Positions 34,343 to 45,022 of a stretch of 64,000 bases of DNA are shown in pieces (the stretch's first letter is position 1; every line of letters begins with the position of its first letter). The DNA lies in the NCBI GenBank assembly GCA_025024175.1, contig QCXZ01000138.1, forward strand, positions 45,975,092 to 46,039,091, in the 5' to 3' direction. The notes under the pieces are model-generated. The model was given only the letters and a program-made list of their open reading frames with translations, was not told the DNA's origin and ran no database searches. The position numbers and the translations under genes were made by a program. The DNA is from Rhyzopertha dominica (Eukaryota; Arthropoda; Insecta; Coleoptera; Bostrichidae).

Positions 34343-35807
34343 TGGCCAAGTTAGAAGTTATCAATGTATGACATTCACATCAATCACATTCACATCTAAT
34401 CTTACGACCGAGCAAAACCTGCAACCAGATGTTACTAGTTTTCAAAGAGTCGTCTCTCCTCTTAAAATTATCTCGTTTGTGTGTTTCTGTTTTGCAAATT
34501 AATTTCGTGCTATTAAATAAAACATTACGTTCCGACCAATAAAAGGAGTTCAGCCACAGCAGACTTTTCTGTTTGCTTAGGCTATATCATCGCATATGTC
34601 CAATAAAACGAGTGTAAACGCTTCTCTTAGTTGTTCCTATACAAACTTAAAAACAACTGCATGGTATGCGGTACACAACAACCTCACATAGGGGATCACG
34701 TATATGTTTTCCAGTTTTAACCATTCCTTAATTTTTTGAGTAGGGCAAATGAACAAATAGCTATCACGGAATAAAAACAGAAAAATCAGTCTTTTTGGCG
34801 GGACATACTGAATTTAATTTGAAAATCAGAATTTTTCTATCCTCGACTATACAAACAAGCTATCGCTATACGAGTACACAAACAAGATAATTTTAACACG
34901 AAAGACGAGGCTTTCAAAATTAGTAGCGTCTAGTTGCCGGTTTAGATGAGATAACTTTAATCATTGATTTCATCAAGATTAATAATCATCGCCAAATTTG
35001 TCAATATTGAATTTATCCACACTAGTTTGTTAAAAAAAATAAATAAAAAGTTAAAAACGACATTTTAGAAAATTGCTTGTACTTTTTTTTATTTCATTAA
35101 TACATCTTTAAAGTTGGATTTTTACATATGTAGGTAGACAGAACTCGTTAAGACAACTTCAATTAAATTTATCACTTAATACCGTCATATATGCTTGAAT
35201 ATATAAAATATTTTTAAATAAATTATTTTGATGTTAATTAGGTAAAGTTGGTTAAAATATTCAACAAACTGATAACAGCGGCTGTATTTAAAACTACGTT
35301 TTTAGAAATAATATTTTGATAAAAATTTCCTACAACCCATACAGAAGTAAGATTTTCCATTCTAATTTGAGGAAGGAAGGTGACCATTTACTTCTTTAGG
35401 CAGGTGAAAATTTTACCTCCCTCATCTGTAAAAATTACAGTGAAAATGAAAATAAACCTTTTTGTTTAAGGAGAACTGTGACTATACAATGTTGCAACTA
35501 TTAGAAGTAGTGACACTTACATTACAATTATTAAGGATACTAAATGAAATTTCACGACATAAAAAATAAAAAGATTCAGAGAATAACGACTAGTACTACT
35601 TTGAAAATCTGCATGCTGTAAAGTGATAACACATAAAGATTCGTCAGGCCTAATTTGATCAGTATTGGTAGAAGACAAACTTTTTTCACCGATAATTGGA
35701 TTAGCTTCTTTGTTTCTGATTCCTCCAAATATTTTCCTACAACTGTCATCAACCTTCAATTTCCGTTTCGCTTTAAGGTTAAAATACATACACTTCCACC
35801 TCCAGCA
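34343..35807. other. AT-rich stretch, nothing recognised
   Basis: No readable coding sequence; no repeats found. Confidence 0.4.
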
Positions 35808-35882
35808 GAAGCAATGCCCTGCATACATTTCTAGATTTGGCAACCCAAAGTACTTAGCTATTTTGCATGGTATTTGTGCCAA
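35808..35882 (-). pseudogene. tyrosine recombinase scrap
   Basis: Minus-strand reading IPCKIAKYFGLPNLEMYAGHCF aligns with APSRIAAFFNLANAEDYSGH of the recombinase at 15212-16090 and with the family pattern PxKIAxxLNLPxxxxYTGHCFRR, which includes the HxxR box. The sequence downstream of GHCF no longer matches. It is a short piece of the same gene family but not a recent copy. Confidence 0.55.
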
Positions 35883-36599
35883 AGCATTTTACCGAACAGA
35901 TTTGTGGATTTTCTTTTTTCGTTGTTGGAAGGTTTTTGTGAATCTTCACAAAACACATCAGTTGTAATCTCAGTTAATGACTAATAAATTTAAGCCATAA
36001 ACTGAAATCTACCTTCATTAGTAAAACACATCATCGGAGACTTCCGAAACAAGGCGTTTTATAACATCCCTGCAAAATGCACTTGGCTTTTTTGAATCTA
36101 AAACTAATATTTTGCCATTTTAGGAATACAATTACTTTGGGATACTTGATAGCCCGCGTAGAGCGCGACATCGAATATTTTGAGCAAAGACTAGATGATT
36201 TTAAATATTCAGATCCATTAACAAAATGTGTCAAATTATCATCCTCCTTAAACCCTTTAACACGTCACTGTTATTATTATATACGAGAAGCTTCAAAATG
36301 ATGTTATACTCGACTCCTCCTGGAATTTCACGCTGTGATCTTGGATGGAGAAAAAGATCCATCTAAGTTAACGATAAAAAGAGAACAACAATTTCTCTAG
36401 AAATTAGCACTACTCAATAATTACTTTAAAAAACCAGGATAACAAACTCAGTGAAAGTTGGGAATAAAGGACGATGGACGAAACTGATTCACTCATGGTA
36501 AAAAACACCCGAACTTTAGTACCACAGCCCTTAAATAAAAATATAGTAACTTGCAAGGAATGTTTTTCACATTAAAATAATAAAATTCCACAGAATACA
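35883..36599. other. AT-rich stretch, nothing recognised
   Basis: An open plus frame at 36077-36301 has no known motif. No repeats were found. Confidence 0.35.
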
Positions 36600-36985
36600 A
36601 GAAAAGACTGGTTGCAAGAGACTTGAGTCAAAACATCAATTAAATGATGTGTTTGCACCGGTCGCAAGACTTTCCACTCTTAGCTTTAGCAAACCAATTT
36701 GATCGTTTGATTGATCAAACTGTTGCTAAAACGACACTTTTAAACATAGTAAGCCTTGAAGAAACTTATATGTAAGTTCTGGAAGGTGTCAATTCTAAAA
36801 ATGGTCAGGTAATAAATTGAAAATTGAATTAATCACTAATGATCTGGATCAATCTTCTCGTTACTGGTAGAAGGTTTTGACGCAGTCATTAAAGAACGAG
36901 GTTTTCGAAATTTACCTAAGTAAAAATACTGAATATTTGTACGAAGATGATATGACGATTAGTTTGTTTTCAAATCAGAAAAAGC
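36600..36985 (+). pseudogene. Ty1/copia reverse transcriptase fragment
   Basis: Plus strand. EYKKRLVARD (36597-36625), LNDVFAPVARLSTL (36640-36680), LALANQFDRLIDQTVAKTTL (36685-36745), LEETYM and LEGVNSKNGQ (to 36810) are the RVT_2 blocks KARLVARGF...FAPVARxxTxR...QxDVKTAFLNGELxEEIYMxxPEG of copia elements. Near 36930 LYEDDMTIS matches the YVDDM catalytic box, with Val to Glu. Several frame changes are present. No LTRs, gag or integrase were seen. Confidence 0.75.
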
Positions 36986-37535
36986 TTCCAGCTTGCAAAA
37001 TGCGAACATTTCTATTTTAAGACGCACATTCCTCCAAAAAGAAAGCGCGTTGCGCCAGTTCTTCACCTGTGGTCGGCATTTTTCCACAATTTTCGTGTAC
37101 CTATCAGTGTCAGAGAAAAAAGCAACGTGGTCATTTTGGTGACTGGCGCTCGGGCAGTTACGGTTGTTTGTTTTACGATATTTTTGCCCAGTTTTCACGC
37201 ACCGCGGCTTATTTGAATTTGTTTAAGTCCTTACGTGACGGAAAGGTGAACGTGGAACAGGTTCAGACGTGTCTCCTGCGGTCTCTACACCTATATCGAG
37301 TTTCTTTTGTTCGGCGTGGTTAAGCCCTCGACATAATAGGCTTCCTAATGCCCGGACACTATGAAAGAAGTGGTATAGTGGCACAACAACTTTATGGTGT
37401 TTTGGATATGTAGTCCACAATGTTTAAATGTGGTATGAACGTGTGACCAGTATTATAGCAGATTTATTTGCGTGGTACTGGATGAAATTAATGCAGTTTA
37501 TGGTTCAGTTGTGGCATTTTTTCACCTTTACCAGA
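36986..37535. other. unassigned stretch between copia and Penelope remnants
   Basis: Part of it (37020-37340) is less AT-rich and open on both strands, with no recognisable product. Confidence 0.35.
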
Positions 37536-37812
37536 ACCGATTGAAATTATCAAATTCAAACTTAATAGAGAGCCGAAACGATAGCCAAATTATCCGAGTA
37601 CTGTTCAAAATCTACTTTTGTCTTTTGTTCCAACAATACATTAAATAAGGTAGGTTTCTAAATCATTAGAATAGTCAAAATTCTGATAAAAATGGAAAGA
37701 TGGAATTAGAAAGTACAATAGTAGTTTACTTTTCTTGTACATCCAAATTTACAAACAAAACAAAGTTTAGTTAGGACACAAAGTATAAAGAAAACACAGA
37801 CAGATGCGAGAG
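37536..37812 (+). mobile_element. Penelope-like element fragment E
   Basis: A heavily decayed run that follows the Penelope order. PIEIIKFKLNREP (motif A region) and LSEYCSKSTF are followed, after a deletion that removes motifs B and C, by the VGF-x-N-H...MELES...V-Y-F-S-C-T-S-K-F-T-N-K-like stretch. It sits directly upstream of copy C in the same direction, so it appears to be the truncated first unit of a tandem pair. Confidence 0.6.
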
Positions 37813-39490
37813 TGAATACTTTCAGCATCCAAAATGTAAGTAATTTTAGATAGAACAGATTATGAGACTAAAATTAGAGAATTAGTAGATGAGGAAACAT
37901 ATCAAAACTTCAAATCTTTCGAACGAGAAGAAGTCTTTTTCAACTGTTTCCGATTACAAGGTTCCTAAATTGTATGGTTTGCCCAAAATCCACTAATGTC
38001 CTGTTAAGACATATAGTCAATACGTATGGCAGTCCTTGTTACAACTATTTAAAACCTTATGTAGGAAAATCCAGTAGTTTCATAAAAAATTCTTCCTACT
38101 TTCTTGATGTTTCAAAAGTATTTCAGAAGATAATATTTTAGTTAACATTGATGTAGTTCCTTTATTTACGAAAATGCCCATATCAGAAACGACAGATATC
38201 ACCAAATCCAAACTTAATAGAGATGATAAGATAACCAGATTACCTAAACACTGTTTAAAATCAACTTTTTTCTTATGGAACGGTAATTTTCATGAACAAA
38301 AATCAGACTGTGCAGTAGGTTCACCTTTAAGTCCTGTAGTGACCAATTATTTTTATGGAAAACATTGAAGAAGTAGCGATCAACAGTTTTCAGTTTAAGC
38401 CAAAATGTTGGTATATGTATGTAGATGATACTTTTGTTATTTGGCCCCATGGTATAGAAGAGTTCGGTAGGTTTCCAAATCATTTGAACAGTCAAAATCC
38501 TGACATCAAATTTACTAAGGAATTAGAAAGCAGTGGTAGTTTACCTTTCTTGGATATCCAAATTTACAGAATGAACACTGGACAGTCAGGACACGAGGTT
38601 TAGAGAAAACCAAAACACNTAGACATATATTTACATGTTACATCTCACCACCCTCCCATTCAAAAGAATAGTCTTATAAGGACGTTATTTGTTAGAACAC
38701 AAAGGATCTCAGATCAGAGTTTTTTACAAAAAGATATTNATCACTGTAAATCAGCGCTAGTGAGAAATGGTTATAGCAATAAGAACNCTTGGTTAGTTTT
38801 TAATAAAAGTTCTCAGCCAAATCAAGTAAATTTCAGCCAGAACGAAGTAAATTAAAGTTGANTTTGCCTCATGTACAAGGCTTGTCGGAAAAACTAAAGA
38901 GAATGCTTAGAAAAGTTCTACTGAGATAAGGTGCATTTAGAGGGTGAGGTGTTTACAAAATCAATTGTTTTTGGGGCAAGTGTTACATAGGTCAAAACGA
39001 ATAGAACAGTAGGTACACGTTCGAAGGAATACATACGTGCTACTAGGCTATAATATTCCGTAGTTGAACAGTCATATTATACACATGGGATATTCAGAAA
39101 GCATATTTTAATTGTTGATGGCACACATAATAACCTAGAACAAATTTTGGGTAGGTACCACTACAGATAAAGTAGTACATTTAGAACGCAAAGGTGTGAA
39201 ATTACTTGATCATGCGATCAGATCAGAAGAAAAGTATAGACCCGTACTAAGAACAGATACGTGTTCGAAGGTTGAGAAAAAAAGATAAATCTTCTGTAGC
39301 TGAATATTCAAATCTAACAAAACACACCATTGATTCTGACAGAACAAAACTTTACATAAAAACATGTTATTACAAACATTTAATAAACGAACCTCTGGTG
39401 AGAATTTTTAGAAACACTAATAACTTTGATGGGGATTATGGAAACTATGAACTAGATTTTAATCAAGTATTTCGTGCATATCAAGTTTAA
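37813..39490 (+). mobile_element. Penelope-like retroelement, copy C, decayed, with a duplicated nuclease region
   Basis: Starts with a segment (37805-37838) that resembles the inverted sequence downstream of copy B. Then come DRTDYETKIRELVDEETYQNF (37850-37910) and the RT: AVGSPLSPVVTNYF (motif B, about 38310) and WYMYVDDTFVIW (motif C, 38407-38442). Next is LPFLDIQIYRMNTG. The GIY-YIG core with CYIGQ occurs near 38975. About 150 bp later, a second partial run (39090-39490) repeats the VDGTHNNLEQIL and KDKSSVAEYSNLTKH parts. Four ambiguous bases fall between 38619 and 38862. Copies A and B differ from it more than from each other, so this is an older insertion. Confidence 0.8.
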
Positions 39491-39719
39491 AGGTCTTTTT
39501 GCGCAATCGGCTTTGATTCTGTCAGGTTGGCACATGTCGATTCCTTGATGATTTTTTTAGTTATAGATACTTTGGTTACTTTTTGGAGGTTCTGCTTTTG
39601 ACAAATCGGAGCGCTAGATAAATAATGTTATCTTTATAGTCCCGACTTAACAATGAAAAAGGCAAAGTACAACAACAAGTTTTTACTGTTTTTCAATGTA
39701 ATCCCTTTGACTTCAATGC
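39491..39719. other. short AT-rich spacer
   Basis: The 39520-39610 part faintly continues the Penelope 3' tail (the TCAGGTTGGCAC phrase is shared with copy B), including a decayed TTTTGACAAAT where copies A and B have the hammerhead-like core. Confidence 0.45.
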
Positions 39720-40530
39720 ACTACTAACAACATTTAATTAAAAAAAAATACTTAGATTTGTCATCAAAATCGGCCAAAACAACTTCTCGTAACTCAAAAT
39801 CGTCTCGAAAACGTCGTCTACGGAGGTCTTTTTTTAAATAATCAAACAAATAATAATCGCAAGGAGCCATATCTGGACTATGACGAGGGTGTTGTATTTG
39901 TTGGAACCTGCAATCCATGATGGCAGCTTGTGCAAGAACAGCAGTATGAACGGGCGTATATATCGTGCAACAACTGCACGCCTCTGGTTAATTTTCCTCG
40001 ACGGTTTTCACGTAAGTAATCGTGCATAATATGTGCCATTAACGGTTATAATTGTTTCTTTCAAATCAATCAGAAGGATTCCTTCAGAATCCCAAGTATC
40101 GTAGCCATTATATTTTTTTGTTGACTGGCAGACCTAAATTTTCGTAGGGGGCCTCGCCCTTACAGTGCCATTCCATAGATTCTCTTTTTGATAAATGATC
40201 ATAGTAAAGAACCAAAGTTTCATCGCCAGTGACAATGGTTTCCAACAAGGGGTTCGTATCAGCTCCACACATTTCCAAAAAAAGATCCGAAAAATGTTTA
40301 GGAATCCATCTTGCACTGGCAGTAGTATCGGAAAGCTTGGTTATTTCTGCCACTTCCTCGACCTTCAAACGTAGCAGCTCTTCCACAAGGTCTACTATGT
40401 CCTCCGTTATCATCTCCACTGGTCGTCCAGATCTGGTGTCATTCTTCCTTCAATGCAGAGTAGAAAGGAAGGCCGTATACGCCAGCAAGTCTTTATTTAA
40501 TAATTTTGGGTGTAACTCCTTCTTTCGTTA
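39720..40530 (-). pseudogene. mariner transposase with internal deletions
   Basis: Minus strand. HTH and linker: SGRPVEMITEDIVDLVEEL and LKVEEVAEITKLSDTT (40330-40440) run straight into ASARWIPKHFSDL. About 12 residues expected between these blocks (the helix before K-x-S-A-R-W) are missing in frame. First Asp: TGDETLVLYYDHLSKRESME (40190-40260). Middle: frame-broken 39930-40110 with MATI and ETNYNR. The second-Asp block HDNAPVHTA is broken after LLHD. Third Asp: QHPRHSPDMAPCDYYLFDYL then KKDLRRRRFRDD (39800-39890). It is a SETMAR-like mariner lineage separate from the copy at 12190-13192. Confidence 0.82.
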
Positions 40531-41631
40531 AGAATTTATTATTATATTTATTTATTTTTGTTGGTGAATTTAATATTACCATGGACGTTCATGATCAATC
40601 CATTCCTTCTATTTACTTGTACGAAATATTTGTAAGGATTCTCCTATATCCTTTCCTTTCCATTCACTATATGCTTAATTAAGCTGCCAAATTGGAGAAG
40701 GTCGAATTCATCAAACTTCTCTAACGTTAATTAACAGCACACCACACGATTCGATTTATCAATACGATGTTTCTTGTTCCATCGAAAGTAAAACCGACTG
40801 GAAAACTTTTACTCTTTATAATCGCGCGCACAATAATGAATTGTTGTAACAATGGGCAACTTTCATACGCCGCAACTCATGTTCGCAATGTAAAAGAAAA
40901 CGTAATTACCCGAAAATTTCATAAATTACACGTAAAAAGCGGCGAGTGCTGGGCATTGTCACGAGTTGATGCAATAAACTGGGAGAAATTATCGCATTGT
41001 GTGGGTAAACACCAAGCGCGAGGTGTTATTTTTAAGTTATGTAACAGATAGTTTTGTTTTTAATGTCGCGAGATGACAGTTTGTTGTACCAAAAACGTCA
41101 AATTTTTAGTTGAGGAAGCATATAAAGTTTTTGATTTTCACAACAAGGCATTAACAAACAAATAACGCACCAGGAAATCTATCACCTTCCTCGACCTAAC
41201 TACTAAAACGAGATAAATAGACACCAGGTATTTTTTCGTAGAGCTGCTATAAAATCTACGCCATGAAGTAAAGGTCATCATCTGACACTTAACCAGCAGC
41301 TTTTCAGTGGGGAATTTACACTTCGTTTATTGCCATATAAAACGTCACAGTAGGTAGGCTACAGGAGTATTACGTGTAGTAAGAAGGATAGTAAGCAAAT
41401 TGTATGTCACTTCCGTCTTTTTTAAACAAATGTTTGCGATTCATTTAATAACGTTCACTCTCAGGGAAATCCTACTGTCTAATCCAGTGTCCATGATAGC
41501 TAAAAAAAATTAAAGAAACTGGACATGTAAAAGATATTCCCAAGGTCTGAACGTCCGAAATCGGCTACAAATGTGTTACTTAGCATTATGGATAAGTCAT
41601 CTATGTCAACCATGCAACTTCCTTTCGACAA
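40531..41631. other. AT-rich stretch, nothing recognised
   Basis: A 94-codon plus-strand open frame at 40767-41051 has no recognised domain or membrane segment. No repeats were found. Confidence 0.35.
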
Positions 41632-43857
41632 TCGTTATATATATATCTCGCGGTTTTTTACAGTTATCTATAACCGTATTCCGCACCCTAACATCCATCT
41701 TTTTCTATCTCTGCAGTCCTCTTCATTTAAGTTTCTTCTCTGCATGGCATCTTCTATATCATTCCTCCATTTTCTATTTGGTCGTCCTCTTTTCCTTCTT
41801 CGCGTTGGTTTCCAGTCTATTATCTTCTTTGGCCATCTGTTGTGACTCATGCGTTTTACATGCCCATACCACCTTAAACCTTTGGCTTCTATGGTATCAA
41901 GTATAGTGATTTGGACACCTATTTTTCCTCTTATTTGCCCGTTTCTTACTCTGTCTATTAGTGTTAGTCCGCATGCTCTTCTCCAAAAGTTCATTTCTGT
42001 TGATAATAACTTTTTCTTGAGTGTGGATGGTGTAGTCCATGTTTCGGCTCCATATGTTATGATGTTTTCGACTACTGATTTATATATTCGCCGTTTCGTG
42101 TAGTTCGTTATCTGTTTACTCCATCGTACTGAATTAATTTGCCTTGTGCCAATTCTTCCTTGTTCAATACGGTTTTTTATTTCTGTTTCGCATGTACCCT
42201 CTTTTGTAATCTTTACTCGGAGATATTTATAAGAGTCGAACTTTTTTATAATTTCAGTTTCTGAGATGTATGTCTTTAGCTTTTGCGCCTACTATCAAAT
42301 ACTCTGTTTTATCTGTATTGACTGTGAGGCCCCACTTCTGATATTCTAGCTCTAGTTTCCTCAGCATATATGAGATATCGTCATGATCTTCTGCTATAAT
42401 AACTTGGTCGTCAGGGAAGTGCAAGGTAAATAGTTTGCTGTTGTCGATAGATATGCCCATATTACAGCAGGTTCTTCTCCAATGCTCTAGAGTAGCGTTC
42501 AAATATATTTTAAATAAGGTGGGGGCAATAGCGCATCCTTGTCTTAAGCCTTTGCTAACTGGAAACGGCTCTGATAATTTAGACCCAACCTTTACACAGC
42601 TTGTCATATTGGAGTACAAAGACCTGACTGCCTGGATGTACATATCTTTGACTCCAGCGGTTCTCATGGCTCTCCAAAGTTTTACCATAAGCCTTTTGCA
42701 AATCCACAAATACGAGATGCGTTTCTAAGTTGCATGTTTTCTTTTCTCTATAAGTTGCTTAAGGACAAATACACTATCATTTGTTAATCGACCTGCTCGG
42801 AAACCATTTTGATCTTCTATATCTTCCGTTTCTTCTTCTATTCTGTTTTTGATTATTTTTCCATATAATCTAGATAAAAAANTTGTTACACTCAACCCTC
42901 GGTAATTAGTGCATTTTTTNCTGTCCCCCTTTTTATGAATATTTNATATATNGGCTGTTTACCTCTCTTCTGGACTTTCGTCTCCTCTTAAAAAAACATG
43001 TAAATGCATATGCTAGGAGTTGCATGAGAATATCTGGTCCATTCTTTATTAGCTCGATGGGTACACCATTCGGTCCTGGAGCCCGTCGATTTTTCATAAA
43101 ATGTAGGTTTTCCTTAATTTCTTTCACCGTTATCAAGTAGTCCTCACTGAGACTCGAAACCAAGATAAAACTATCATCCTCATTTAAAAACACCTGTCGG
43201 TCTTCGGTAAGAAGTTTTTTGTAGTGGTCCTTCCAATTATCTAGATCTATAAGGTGTAGGGGTGCATTTTCATTTCGCTCTGTTCTTAAGCTTCTCAATG
43301 TTCTCCATGCTTCTGTTTGTTTAGCTCCTCCTATGTAATTCTCTATGTGCATACATCTCTTTTCCCACATAGCGTTTTTTGCTTTATTGACAGCTTTTTT
43401 ACTTCTCTGATGTAGTACCTATACAATCTGTGAGCTTCCGCGTTGTTTGTCATTATCGACTTGTTATAAGCTTTCTTTTTATCTGCTATTAATAATTCTA
43501 TGTCTTTGTTTAACCATTCATTTTTGTTTTTTCTACGTTCCACTATTTTTTCTCCTAACGCTTCTTTTGCTGCTTCGTTTATACATATCACTGCGTGCTG
43601 AATAGTGTACATTGTTTAACTTAGTGCTAAGTCGTATCTTATATAGAAACTTTGTTGAATCGTCAAGTAGGCTGTCTATATTATATTTTATGTCTTTCAA
43701 GCTGCGTCCATCGTTATGTGTATTAGTTTTTAGCTGCGATGGTCCCCATGGGAAGAACATTTTACATTTGACTGCGAAGTGATCGGTCCGCACTCGACTC
43801 CCCTGAAAACTCTGACCTCTTCAGTTTTAATCCTAGAGTCCTGTTAATTGTGTGAAT
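41632..43857 (-). mobile_element. RTE-like non-LTR retrotransposon, 5'-truncated
   Basis: Runs right to left. It begins inside the C-terminal part of the endonuclease domain (43857) and ends with a TATATATATA tail at 41637-41648. The second RTE-like element (47690-48839) ends in the same kind of TA tail, which fits the short microsatellite tails of this group. The 5' break abuts a mariner-type transposase fragment (43880 onward), so truncation or a later rearrangement occurred there. Confidence 0.8.
41660..43857 (-). pseudogene. RTE-like endonuclease C-terminus and reverse transcriptase
   Basis: The end of the endonuclease reads RTDHFAVKCKMFF (about 43780). A linker with EWLNKDIELLIADKKKAYNK and YYIREVKKLSIKQK follows. 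RT blocks: NRRAPGPNGVPIELIKNG (43070-43125), a frame-broken NYRGLS region with four ambiguous bases (42880-42955), QNGFRAGRLTNDSVFVLKQL (about 42760-42820), SLYSNMTSCVKVGSKLSEPF then VSKGLRQGCAIAPTLFKIYL (42490-42640), and LHFPDDQVIIAED (42385-42425), where the catalytic FADD has become FPDD. The C-terminus has LRWYGHVKRMSHNRWPKKI and RRKRGRPNRKWRNDIEDAM (41740-41880), typical of RTE-type proteins. Frames break several times. Confidence 0.85.
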
Positions 43858-43879
43858 ATTGAAAAAAAAACAAATACAA

Positions 43880-44135
43880 ACCGCACAATGTCACAAAAAT
43901 GCAGTTTTGTGCGATGATGACGCACATGATCAATGATAATCCAAATTTTGCAAACAATATTTTATTTTCTGACGAAGCCACTGTCCTAAATAGATTTATA
44001 AACAGACATAACTGCCACTAGTGTCTAGTGAAAATCCTCAGTGTATGATGAACAGAAACAGAATACACAGAATCCTCAGAAAAGGTGTGGGCTGATGATA
44101 TCATTGGGTAACAGATTATAGGTCCATAGTTCTAA
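43880..44135 (+). pseudogene. Tc1/mariner-superfamily transposase fragment
   Basis: The plus frame reads CAMMTHMINDNPNFANNILF then SDEATVLNRFINRHNCH (43908-44012), with the first catalytic Asp of insect mariner-superfamily proteins (FSDEAxF...VNRHNxHYW). After frame changes come NPQCMMNRNRIHR and VWADDIIG-like text to about 44115. Downstream of the foldback element, 44945-44965 (CTGAATCACCCTATATATAA) looks like the terminus of such an element. The fragment may therefore have been split by the foldback insertion. Confidence 0.65.
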
Positions 44136-44143
44136 TAAGCTTG

Positions 44144-44941
44144 TTAAGGCACAAGCTGAAATGGGTGATAGATTTAATCATTTTAAGCAAAAAAAGTTTA
44201 TATAAACATCCGATCTCGATCAGTAGCGGAGCTACTGGAGTCTAAGTTTTTTTTTCTATTAATTAAAATATATCGGACACTTTTAAAGATATCAATCTGA
44301 AATTTGGTGAGGTTAATACATTTTAAGCATTTAAATTTTTAAAAATCTACTGGTTGATACGTTTTTGGGGGGGTAGAGGTTTATTTATCCCTCTAAACTT
44401 TTTGGTAGTACGTTTAGGATATCTTCAAGTTACCGAATTGGGTGGCTCGTTTAATTTAAAGGGTTTTTTGCTAAGTACCTACATGAAGACCCACGATACC
44501 AATGCGATATTTTTTTCTAAATGATATTAGACAAGAAATATTTTTAAAGAATTTTGCCGAAGAATAAAATTTAAGCGATATTATTTATATCGAAAACAGT
44601 TCGTTTCTCGAAAAAAAAAATGATAATCAAAAAAGCCACTAAATTGAAAGAGGCACCCAATTTGGTAACTCGAAGATATCAGAGGCGTACTCCGAAAAAG
44701 TTTGGGGGATAAAGATGCCTCTACTCCCAAAAAACCTATCAACCTGTAGATTTAAAAAGTTTTTAAAATGTTTAAAATGATGTCCTTCTAAGAACTACTA
44801 ACCACACCAAATTTCAAATTGACATCTTTAAAAGTGAGCGATATATTTTAATTATTAGAAAATAATAAATAAAGTTTGACCCTTTGTAGCTCCGCTACTG
44901 ATGAAGATCGAATCTATCACCCATTTCAGTTTGTGTCTTAA
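44144..44941. mobile_element. foldback (long inverted repeat) element flanked by TTAA
   Basis: Two arms of roughly 330 bp (about 44148-44475 and 44610-44937) are imperfect reverse complements. They share, for example, CTGAAATGGGTGATAGATT, CAGTAGCGGAGCTAC, TAAAGAT and TGAAATTTGGTG, AAATCTAC, GGTTGATA and ATATCTTC. The central 130 bp is not repeated. TTAA stands at both outer ends (44144-44147 and 44938-44941), suggesting piggyBac-type target duplication and a non-autonomous element. No coding sequence lies inside. Confidence 0.8.
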
Positions 44942-45000
44942 AATCTGAATCACCCTATATATAATCGCAGTAGCCCAAAAGTAAACAGAATGGCGATATC

Positions 45001-45022
45001 ATTATTATTATTATTATTATTT
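45001..45022 (+). repeat. ATT microsatellite
   Basis: Seven tandem ATT units. It directly follows the putative end of the mariner-type remnant split by the foldback element. Confidence 0.9.

Noticed and set aside
44891..44907. CTACTGATGAAGATCGAA in the foldback arm as a hammerhead core
   Set aside because: No closed stem II and no stem I; the match is explained by the foldback arm itself.
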